Under the pieces are notes generated by a model, which was not told the DNA's origin, searched no databases, and was given only the letters and a program-made list of their open reading frames with translations. A DNA stretch of 64,000 nt from Magnaporthiopsis rhizophila (lineage: Eukaryota; Ascomycota; Sordariomycetes; Magnaporthales; Magnaporthaceae): the NCBI GenBank assembly GCA_003049465.1, contig PYSS01000043.1, forward strand, positions 1-64,000, in the 5' to 3' direction. The translations under genes and the position numbers were made by a program. Each line of letters begins with the position of its first letter. Positions within the stretch are counted from its first letter, which is position 1. Shown here piece after piece: positions 1-9,949 of the stretch.

Positions 1-1918
1 GTGGTGGGTGGTGGGAGCACGCTGATGGGAACACGGGGCTTAGCCTGACGGAAGGTGCCATACCAGCAATGGCATGGTACGGCCAAGGAGCGATGTGCGT
101 CGAAGTGCTAAGAGTATGTCCTCCAAAGCCCACGACGGAGCGATCTGCCGTGGAGGCTTTTCTGTGGCTTATGGCACCCGCGTGGTCTCGTTCGCGAACA
201 TCATGGGACCGCGAGCGAGCATGGTTTTCACGCCCACGCGCCAGACTGAGTGCCCTATCCATCGAGAGGGAAGGAGGGTGGGAGGTTCCGCGGGCCATGG
301 GCCCGGCGCTGGGGTTATGGTTCTACCCACAGCATTCTGATTCCGCGCTGTTGGAGTCACTGGGGCCGAGCCTTGCCCGTCAGCCAGCGGTCTCCGGATG
401 CGCCGGTCTCGGGATGGCGTCTCTGTCTGGCCCCCATTCGCTCTAGTACGATATTACCCTTTCCGCTCGCGGGTGGGTGCCCGAGCAATGTGAGTGGCGT
501 TCGCGCGATGTGGTAGGCCTGCAGGTCTTATTACCTTCGTCAGCCCTACCGGGCTGTCCCCACCTACCCACACTCGTGCAGGGTTGAAAGGTCGCCCCTG
601 CGATGCAGCTTCTGGCGCCAAGGATTACGACGTATGCACTGGACCAAGGTCCGGCCACACACCCAACCGCCACCGACCGCATCATTCAGAAGATACCTAC
701 ACCAAAAGGATGTGGATGTTGCCGACGTACCCCGCCTCATACATGGCCTTGCGGGAGCAGCGTGATGGGTGGGGGAGGCTCAGCCATATCTCATTTTCAC
801 CGTGAATAAGCGGTGAAGCTCAAACCGCTTCATCGTGATCCTGCTTGAGGTGTTCCTGAGTTGGCCGGTGAGTTTGTAGATCGCACTATGCTGCGACTTT
901 TCAGCAAGGGTCGAAGACATTTTATGCGAGGTATGCGAGCGTAGTACAGCACTGTCGGTCCCGAGATGGGAGGTTGACGTTGAAATAAGGTAGGATGAAT
1001 AAGATAAAAAAGAAAAGAAGACAAACGAGGACCAAGTGGCGTTGTCAGTTCCCATATTCAGCCTTGAATCAAATACACCAGCAGCCATCGTATTCAGCTT
1101 TTGCTCAGACAGCCTAGCTGCCAAGAGTTTCTCCGGCAGGAGAGGAGACCGATGGACCGCGAGATCAAGCGCCGATGGCTGTCGCCACTGCCACATCCAA
1201 TGCTTTGCAAGAGGCCGAGGCAGGAAGATGGACCGAGCCTCGGTCAAGACTGACCGGCTGTGGCTTACCTACCTACCTCTAGGCACCTATTCATGTATGT
1301 ACCGACCTCTGGAGACGGGGATACTTTCATAGCTAGGCAGCCGTCTGAGGGGTTGGTCGGGAACTCGGGGTGAAAGAGCCCGCGAGGGATCCCACAAAGG
1401 GGCCCGTCGGGCAACTTGTGGGTAGGCAGCCACGCGTCGCCGCATCCTACGCAGTCCGCCACTGGCGGATGAGCTGGGTCGACTTCCGGCAATGGAACTG
1501 CCGAGATTGCCATCCCTCGGGAAATCCGGCCGTAGTGGTCGCTTCGAATGCGACCTGACGGTGCCGGGTCCGAGGCATGAGGTCACTGGGACGGCCTTGG
1601 GCCGGCCCCGATGGTAGCGCGAACGGGTTCTGACTCCGTCGTCGATGGAACAGCTTGGCCTTCATCTATCACCGTTGTGCACCAGCATTAGGGCCACCGG
1701 GGCGCCTTCCCGGACCGTTCTTTTAGATTGAAATGCCATGAGTGTCTCATCTGGTTCCCTTGGGCGCCGGTGCTGGTGGCATGGAATACAAATTATGTTG
1801 AGAGATGCCCAGGGATCTTGCTCTGTGGGTAACTGACGAGTGCCTAGTGACAGATTAGGCGCTAAGCGCGAATGTCTGTGGTACCACTTGTGGCCTCCCA
1901 CATTATTGTCTTGCTGTG
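1..1918. other. gene-free stretch
   Basis: I see no gene I can support here. The open frames are short and overlap on both strands, with no recognisable domain and no convincing run of splice sites. The right end carries the 3' end of the neighbouring flavoenzyme gene on the minus strand. Confidence 0.5.
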
Positions 1919-3653
1919 TCAGATGTACTTGTAGGGGTTCATGATGCCGTTCTGCCTTGATCGTTAGCACCCGAGGTCGACTTTTATGCACAGAAGCGGG
2001 CTAGCTTACCGGGTCGTAGAGTTGTTTGACTAGCTTCATCATATGCACCACCGCGCCTTTACGGGTGTAGTCAATGTACTTCTTCTTGGCCAGGCCCAAC
2101 CCGTGTTCCGCGCTGATGCTCCCCTCATGGTTCTCGATCCAGCCGTACACCCAGGGTTCCAGCACGCGCTCCACCTTCTCGTCGTAGCGCCGGACAACGA
2201 TGTTGAGATGAAGGTTGGCGTCGCCCATGTGGCCGTAGCCCACTACGGCTATCACCGGGTGGTCATCCGTGTCGCCCAGGAGACGCGCATCACGGACACG
2301 CCGCTCGGTATCCTCGACCAGCTGGTACATGTCCTTGAGTGGAATCGAGACGTCATACTTGTACACACCGCCCCAATGGCCCACGCACTCTGGCACGCCT
2401 TCCCGCCAAGCCCAGAGCGCCTTCACTTGAGTCTGGTCCTGTGCCACAACGCCATCAGATACAATCTCCTTCTCCATCACGCTCTCCAGGAAGGCCTCGA
2501 GCTTGGCGCTGTCGTGCTCGCTGTTGGACCCGCTTGTCTCGATGAGGCAGTAAAAGGGGTGCTTGTCGTTTAGTGGCTGCCTGTTCTTAGTCACCTCGGC
2601 AACAATATCCTGGCTGCCACCATCGAGAAGCTCGAAGGCGGAAAGGATCTCCGAGAGCTGGCCTTTTGCCTCGCGAAAGGCCTGCTGCGCCTTGTCATAG
2701 GATTCCAGCCCCAGAAATGCAACGTTAACTGCCTTTGGGCGCTGCGGGCAGTGGATGGACACGGCGGTCACGATGCCGATGGTTCCTTCGGCACCGATGA
2801 AGAGCTGCTTAATGTCGTAGCCGGTGTTGTTTTTGCGCAGCTTAATCAGATCGTTCATTATTGTGCCATCCGGGAGTACGACCTCAAGCCCCAGGACGGA
2901 TCCGTGCAGGCTGCCGTAGCGCAGAAGGCGGAGGCCGCCTGCATTAGTAGAGACATTGCCGCCAATCTGGCATGAGCCTTTGGCGCCTAGGTCCAAGGGG
3001 AATATGTAGCCTCGTTCGGCAAGATAGTGGTCGACGACCTCCAGGATGCAGCCCGCATCGGCGACAAGGATGCCGCTGACATCATCAAAATGTCGGACGT
3101 GGTTCATGCGGCCAAGATTGATGACGATCTCGTCGAATACCGGGACCGAGCCGCCCACAAGGCCAGTATTGCCGCCCTGGGGCACGACAGCGAGTTTTTG
3201 CTGGTTGCAGTAACCGAGTATCTGGCTCACCTGCTCGGTTGAGTTTGGTTTGAGAACGAGCTTTCCGTGTCCGCGGTATTTGCGCATCCAATCGCTGTTA
3301 AACCCGTCGACCTCGTCGCTGGCCGACGGGTCGGTCACAGCGTCAAGGACTGCATCGGTGCCCAGCAGTTGCTTGAAGTGATTTGCATGGTCTGCCGTCA
3401 GCTGCGCAAACCGAGGGTCCCGCTTGAGGGACGGATATGTTTCGCTGGTGAACTTGACGGTAGGTTTTGGGGTGGCCGCCTCTGACTGGGCGGTTGAAAT
3501 GCACCGCCGAAAGGGCCGCGTCGGAGGTTGAGCATACGAAGCTATTGCGAGCGGCTTTAGCAGTTGCATGCCTTGAGGCCTTCTCGACGCCCGCGCGAAT
3601 GCACACCTCATCGCCATTTTGAACACGGATACGATGCGCAATCCTCGAACCAC
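1919..3653 (-). CDS. D-2-hydroxyglutarate dehydrogenase-like FAD-linked oxidase, mitochondrial
   Basis: This is a flavoprotein of the D-lactate/D-2-hydroxyglutarate dehydrogenase group (VAO fold), expected to oxidise a D-2-hydroxyacid in mitochondria. Exons are 3653-2010 and 1951-1919. The FAD-binding half carries VVPQGGNTGLVGGSVPVFDE and the CQIGGNVSTNAGG loop; the C-terminal half carries GYGHMGDANLHLN and the EHGLG motif, which bear the family's substrate and metal residues. The large frame alone would stop just after LYDP. A GTAAGC donor there, a TGCTAAC branch site and a GCAG acceptor (intron 2009-1952) lead to a 33-base last exon encoding NGIMNPYKYI, the usual family ending. The N-terminus is rich in Arg and Ala, as in a mitochondrial presequence. 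The start may be Met1 at 3653 or Met13 at 3617. The family is clear; which D-hydroxyacid is used is not. Confidence 0.88.
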
Positions 3654-4012
3654 CTAGTGGGCGGGGAGCATATTAAATCCATACCATCCAACAGAGATCC
3701 CGGTTTCGCGGGCGGTCACGTGCAGCAAATGTCCACCCGCCAATCCACTCAACATAGGTTGGCCAATCAGAAAAGGTGATCTAGAGCTGGGCAAGCTAGG
3801 GTCAGCCTCCCGCCGAAGCTTCGTCAGAGCTGCCGCCTGCCATCCCGCCGCCAGCAGAAGCAACCAGACCTCAACAGCGGAGCCCACCACTCTGCCAGCA
3901 AGCAAGCAACACAACGTCGCGGCCTCGCCATCATCCCAGAGCGCCCCGTTTGATCACGAACCTGCTGTCCATTCCCTATTCCGAAGACAATCAGCCATTC
4001 CAGCGCGACAAG
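3654..4012. promoter_or_regulatory. divergent intergenic region
   Basis: About 360 bp separate two genes transcribed away from each other (the flavoenzyme, minus; the proteasome subunit, plus). It must hold both promoters. I see no coding signal and no clear TATA box. Confidence 0.4.
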
Positions 4013-5079
4013 ATGGCTTCGGGATACGACAGGGCTCTCTCAGGTTAGCTTGCTTGGTGCCCGCGCTGTGTGTATCTGCTCGTTGCCCATCTCTGCCCGC
4101 CCTGCTAACAAGCCCACCTCAACTCTGGCTTGCAGTATTCAGTCCTGATGGGCACGTCTTCCAGGTCGAGTATGCGGGCGAGGCCGTGAAGCGAGGTAAG
4201 CCCGGAGCCCAGTCAGTCCAGAACCCCTCCAGGACGCAACCCAGGCTCATGCCGCCGTAAACAGGAACGTGCGCCGTCGGCGTCAAGGGAGCGGACATTG
4301 TCGTTCTGGGCTGCGAGAAGAGGTCGGCGATGAAACTCCAGGACACTCGCATTACCCCGTCCAAGATCGGCCTGATCGATACGCACGTCTGCCTCGCGTT
4401 TGCCGGCCTCAACGCCGATGCCAGGATCCTAGTCGACAAGGCCAGACTAGAAGCGCAGTCGCACCGCCTGACGGTCGAGGACCCCGTCACGATCGAGTAC
4501 ATCACCAAGTACGTCGCTGGCGTCCAGCAGCGGTACACCCAGAGCGGAGGTGTCCGGCCGTTTGGCATCAGCACACTCGTCGTTGGTTTCGACAACGGAA
4601 GCAAGGTGCCTAGGCTCTACCAGACCGAGCCTTCAGGTATCTATTCGGCATGGTACGTGCTTGGCCTGTCAATGCGGAGAAGAACGATCACTACCAGTCA
4701 ATGAGACACTTTCCACCGCACCGAAGCTAACGCCATCGCTCGGGGTTTCAGGAAAGCGAACGCTATTGGCAGATCCAGCAAGACCGTGCGGGAGTTCCTA
4801 GAGCGCAACTACCAGGAGGACATGGACCGGGAGCACACGATCCGGCTGGCAATCAAATCCCTACTCGAGGTCGTCCAGACCGGTGCCAAGAACATTGAGA
4901 TCGCCATTATGGCACCAGGAAAGCTCATCGAGATGCTGCCCGTACAGGACATCGAGAACTACGTCAAAAACATCGAGCAAGAGAAGCAGGAGGAAGCTGC
5001 CAAGAAGAAGACGGGCCGCACTCCCGGCACGGGAAGTGCCGCCATCCTCACCCGGGAGCAAGGCGGATCTGAGGAGTAA
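4013..5079 (+). CDS. PRE6: 20S proteasome subunit alpha type-4
   Basis: This is an alpha-ring subunit of the 20S proteasome, active in cytosol and nucleus. Exons are 4013-4043, 4136-4195, 4265-4652 and 4752-5079, each with GT/AG borders and matching phase. The joined protein starts MASGYDRALSVFSPDG, the alpha-subunit signature helix, and continues with QVEYAGEAVKRGTCAVGVKG, GCEKRSAMKLQDTRI, the YTQSGGVRPFG loop and LYQTEPSGIYSAWKAN, closest to yeast Pre6 and human PSMA7. The C-terminus has the family EQEKQEEAAKKK tail, extended by about 20 residues rich in Gly, Thr and Glu. Position 25 reads Ala (EYAGEAV) where many homologues have Leu. Alpha subunits have no catalytic threonine, and none is seen. 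The very short first exon is why a simple reading-frame scan misses the true start. Confidence 0.95.
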
Positions 5080-5365
5080 GGGCGAGCGCCGCCCATGCTT
5101 GGACGGAACTGAACCTCCCGTGGGAAGACACTTCGAGCGAATAGAGTGGTCCCGAGCGAGGGGCAAACAGGAACCGGGCTTAGATCGCGATACCACCCAA
5201 ATGTACGATTTATTATGCAATCCATTCGAGCATCGTGCTCCAGTCGTGGTATCTCTTTGGCAGATTCATTCCGTGTGGCAGTGATGACGCCGGCATCCCT
5301 TATGCACTGCTCCTCAAGACCCGTCCGGGCACACCGCAACAGGGAGGGTATCTCGTATCCCGCCG

Positions 5366-5915
5366 TCAACCCAGCTTGTCGGCGTCGTCTTGGGGATCGA
5401 ATATCGTCCTCTGCTTGGGCTCCTTAACACGGTCGTCCTTGAGCATCCGGTTGTCCATCCTGGCATCCTCGCCCTCGACCGAGATGGCGGCCTTTGGGGT
5501 GAGGGCGTCGAGGACGAAGTGGTTGTCGCAGTGCGGGCAGTACTCGTCGGCCTCCTCGAACTCGGTCGCGTCCTTGCGGAAGCACTTCTTGCATTTCTTG
5601 CAGGCGAAGGTCATGTCGATCGTCTTGCGGAGCGCGTGGTCCTCCTGCTCCAGGTGGCAGTCTGCGCAGTCAAACCATTTCCGGCCTATATTATGGGGTT
5701 TTTGCCGTACCGGGTGGTCGGTCTGGTTAGGTACGAATTTTGCGTGTGCGACGAAGAATGGATGGGCAGATGCCTCAATCATCGGGCTGCGGCTGGCTTC
5801 TTACAGCATGGCGACCGGATCGAGACCTGGGCGTTCAAGATGTGCTTGCTTGTGGGGGTTTGTCAGCGCGAACGACCCGAGTTGAAGTTCAGGAATACCG
5901 AGGTACTCACCACAT
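5366..5915 (-). CDS. CHY-type zinc-finger protein (HOT13-like)
   Basis: This is a small zinc-binding protein of the CHY-finger family. The yeast relative Hot13 acts in the mitochondrial intermembrane space on small Tim protein assembly; the same role here is inference. I assemble three exons: 5915-5911 (ATGTG only), 5848-5805 and 5685-5366, giving 122 residues. The protein begins MCKHILNAQVSIRSPCCRKW and continues through WFDCADCH, TFACKKCKKCF and EYCPHCDNHF, so the metal-binding Cys/His pairs run across all three exons. Splice support includes a GTGAGT donor after the 5-base exon, an AAG acceptor, a GTAAGA donor and a TAG acceptor; phases agree and the total length is divisible by three. The C-terminal 40 residues are charged, with an EGEDARMDNRMLKDDRVK stretch. 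An unspliced start inside the last exon would lose the first Cys and His residues. Confidence 0.85.
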
Positions 5916-8900
5916 TATTGCCTGTTGGCTATCGCGAGATGTGATGCTTCTCCAATACGGAATTTCCTGAGAAAAGAAACAAACGAAGTGCAACCGTAGT
6001 GGTCGGCTATTGGAGCCGCCCACAGTTGTCAAACGTCAAGCGTGGAAACTCCACCTAGCTGGAGACTTGCCGCAGATTAGCCCCGCGCCCCGCCATTTGG
6101 TGGGGAGCCCAATCGCCCAGAGTTGGGATGGCAGGACGTCCCATCAGCCCTTCAACTCCCGGTGCTACGTGGGCTGGTCTTCCCAGGAACGGGAAATCAT
6201 ACAGAAATAGAAGAAGAAAAGACAAGAACTAGGTAGCCATGCAATGGAGCACGTGCTGACAGATAGCATGCTTGTCACCCTTGCGGATTGTTCCGCCTTG
6301 CGACATGACCATCGTCCCGGAATACCGCCCGGAACCACCTCGTGGGTACAAGTATACGTACAATTTCCATGATTATCAATTCACCCATTCGATGCTAACT
6401 CGGTAGCATTGCCTGGGCTATTCGTCTTCCTCGCCAGGTGTGTTTCGGACTATCTATCTCTGTCCTACCTAACCTGCTTACCGCTAGTGCATGTCATCTC
6501 ATGTATTGTAAGCCTTGGATCTCAGGATTTATCCTTTCTCTTCGGGGCCATCGTCCGACCGCCAATCTGTGCAAGGAAATTCCCTTCGATTATCTGCTGT
6601 CGTTTCTCAACGCCGGCTTGACCAAAGGTTCGGTGACAAGGAGCGCTTACGTAGCAGAAGAGATATAGCATCGAGGCTTTCTCGTTAGGCATTCGAGAAA
6701 TAGGTGGGTAAGTTATAACCATGTAAATGGAATAGGGACGTATCATTCATACCTAACGTCCATCCTAGGCGTTGAGGAGATGAATCCGGTGTGGGAGATG
6801 TACTTCCATCCGCATCCTTCCTTAGAGCACTGCGAATCACAGTTCGACTGGTATCTGCTATCAAACATTTTTATTTCTAAACCATGTAGCACAATATCTA
6901 TCTGCTTGTGTGTCTCTGCAGGCTTCCTTGGGCTTGGTGACACTAACCAGGGGTTGGTGATAAGCACGGCCACCATGCCGCCTGACAGGTCAACATGTAG
7001 TTTGCCTGTGAATATCATAAATGGCGAAAATGAGGTCCAGACGCCGGAGATAGTATGCTCAGATGTGAATGGCGGTCAGCACACCGACATCGAGGAGCAA
7101 CATGCAGCAAGCATCTCGGCATGGCGGGCTTTCCGCCACTGTGATGCCTGAGGAGACCAGCTAGAGCCAGTCAGCAACAAGAGGCCAACAGCGTGGACAG
7201 GGCCGCCATCCGTTGGGCTTCATGGGCGCAGACGACTCGCGGCTGGCCGCCTCGGCTCTCGTACACCGGGCACAGGGGCACGACATTGCCACGCAGCAAA
7301 GTAAGGTATGCATCAAGGCGCACAGATTGTACGCGAGCCGCACAAAATCAGGGGTGTCGTACGTCCTCGCATCCGTGGTATTTGTCAGCTCAGTTCGACG
7401 AGCCGCCTGGTCGGGTAGGACATGGATTCGACTCGTGAAACAAGGCGAATAACGACTAGCATTTCAAGTCGGCGAGAGCGATCGTGGCGACTTTCAGAGC
7501 GCTGGCCAGAGGAGAGACTGGATCCAGCTACAGCGAAGGTCTTCGGTTCCGGGTTCGGTGAAGGACGGAAAATGGTTGGTTCGCCGAGGGAAACCAAGAA
7601 TGAAAAAAGAAAAGGAAATATTATGGCGACTGCCGCGTGGCGGGCGGGCCGGGTGCCGTCGTCCCGAGCAATGCTTAGTTGGTGGCCACTGCGCGCTCGA
7701 CAGGGGATGGGATTGATACCGAATCCGCCGATGGGAGCCAAGCGAGAGGACAGCCTCCAACAAGCACACACGTGTTGGAACAGCGACAGCTAAACGGCCG
7801 ACGGAAGCGGTGACAAAACCAATGGAAAGATAATGCTGTGGGCGGATCGATGTATGGTTGGCCAAGCAGATCGTGCATGGAAATGTCGCTGGCCCGTGAG
7901 GAGGCGGGAGTAACGTGTTGCACAGTTTTCGTGATGCTGCAATCTCGCTCACGTCACCAGTTTCCGGGGAGACAACCGCCCGCCCCGTCCGCTGTTATCA
8001 GCGAGCGGAGAAGGGACGGGATTCGTGCGGAAAAGCCGGGATCCGACTGCTGCTCATTTTGGTGATCCGCAAACACACGCGTCCGACATTCTGCAACCGC
8101 AGGCGACGGCCGCATCTGATAAGGCCTGGTGATTTGTTCCGTTAATCTGCTTGGCTCGCCCTTCCTTTGGATATTGTTTCGTCAGATATCATCACCGGGC
8201 TGATATCAAAGCGTGCCTGCCGCCAAGTTTTTGCCCCTTTCGGACGTCAGCTAGGGTGCGTGGCTGTTAGTCGTTCGTTGCAAATGCAAAGTTGCCAAGC
8301 GTGTGTGGCATGCTGCTGCGAGCGTGCTCCATCATGACTGACATCATCGCATTGCGCGAATGATTATCTGGCTCGAGGCCGGGCATGAGCTTGGAACCCG
8401 GGGTAGAAGGCACATGACTTTTGCGGTGTTTTGTTTCCTGGTTAAAACATGCACACAATGGCAAACCGGCGCATTTCTTTGTCGGTGCAAGAGTGCCGCA
8501 CGGGAATTTTGCTCCTGCCCGAGTTTCATCAGCGTCGCCGCCGCACAGCATGACCAAGAGGGGATTGTGGGTGGACGGGCAGGTGTGGGCGCTGTGTTTC
8601 TGTCGCGCGTTTCTGCCATGGTTTTAAAAGCCAAGTTGGCCCACCACTGCGGGTGGCAGCACCAAGGATCTGGAGACCCGAGGTTATAAGGCAGCCGGGG
8701 GTGTGGCAGACGGGGACGCACGCGTTGCGTTGCATGGAATGGCACGGACCAGCATGCATGCTTGAGGCGCAGCGGGCGCTGCAGCCCGCCAGGTGCGCCG
8801 TCGAGATTGACCGCCCCCACCGTCAAAGGTCGGATTACCACATTACCTCCCACCCTAGCAAAGTCGTAGCAGATGCTCAATGGTTCCAAGGCGGAAAAAG

Positions 8901-9949
8901 TGGTCAGCGTCGCAGTACGTACTTCTGGTTGCCCATGCTGTGCCGCAGAGGGATTGAACTGACAATCCAACGACTGGCCTGCAGACAGCCAGCAAGCACC
9001 ACCCGATTGCGGCCATGACCACGTCCAATACCGTTGCTCCCACGCACCATGTGCCCAAAGGGTGGCGTCGCCGCGCTAGTGACTTCCCTGGCCCGATCAA
9101 AGCCACCACGCAGGGTGCCGAGCAGCTGCGGCGCCAGTGGGCTTATATCTTGCGGTCTAGGAATGTATCTGCATGTGTGCAAATACCATCGGTTCTTGCA
9201 AAGCAGAGTGGGCCTGGCTGTGCCTGCAGAACACAAAAGACATCCAATATCCACCTACCCGTTCTTTGCCCTTTCTCGGCTGGTGGACTAAGGGTTGCTG
9301 TTGATGGATCATCCCTGGCAGCGCGCCGCACCCCTTGCCTGCTGCCCGTTCTTTTTTTTGCGAGCAAATTTCTTGGCGTTCCTTCCCCTTGTCCGTACCG
9401 AGAGTCCGCGACATAAACTTCGATCCGAGCACCACACACACCTTCGTCTCTGCCTTTAATCCGCTCTCTCCCGCCCATTTCTTCGCGCGCCTCTGTCCTC
9501 TGCCGTTTTCGGACCTCTGCGCCATCAGCGGCCCTTTAGGTGCAGCCCACCGACCATTTGACGGGCTTTATATATTGCGCCTTAATTTGACCTGGCTCGA
9601 CCGCCTGTTGCCGACATAAACGATGGACCTGCTGAACTGCGTTGACGACCAATACTAACTCCGGATTTCCTGCCAGCTGCACCATCATGAAGATCTGCAG
9701 CCCAACCATCAGGCCGCATAGATCCCATCTCTTTACATCATAACCTCCGCCTAAGCCATCTTTGGTTACTTGCCCGCGGCCCGATCCCTCGATTTGACGA
9801 CCCCGAACTAGGACCTACCTACCTCCGAAACAGCTTCCTGCCTGCCGCGGCTCTGCTTCCCCGCTCTCACTCCTACTTCAACCCAACCTACTCCCTGGAA
9901 TCTCTCCTCGTCTGGTGGGCAGCCTCACGGCAGCCTGCTTAGATCTATC
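5916..9949. other. 4 kb gene-free region upstream of TRK1
   Basis: I find no gene I can support in these 4 kb. Open frames are short and mostly antisense pairs of each other; about 6.4-7.0 kb is visibly more AT-rich. A frame at 6780-7151 (123 codons) has no recognisable domain. The right end holds the TRK1 leader, with a TATATAT at about 9569 and two short upstream reading frames. The size suggests a long promoter, an unrecognised non-coding transcript or decayed sequence. Confidence 0.5.
9623..9743 (+). promoter_or_regulatory. two upstream open reading frames in the TRK1 leader
   Basis: Two complete short frames lie between a TATA-like TATATAT at about 9569 and the TRK1 start. One is 11 codons (9623-9658, MDLLNCVDDQY) and the other 18 codons (9687-9743). 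If transcription starts near 9600, scanning ribosomes would meet both before the TRK1 ATG at 9950. The transcription start is inferred. Confidence 0.4.

Noticed and set aside
780..1247. Minus-strand frame of 155 codons near the left end
   Set aside because: No recognised domain, poor composition, and no splice continuation on either side.
8940..8970. tRNA T-arm-like sequence on the minus strand (GTCAGTTCAATCCCT)
   Set aside because: The flanking sequence does not fold into a cloverleaf with a plausible acceptor stem.
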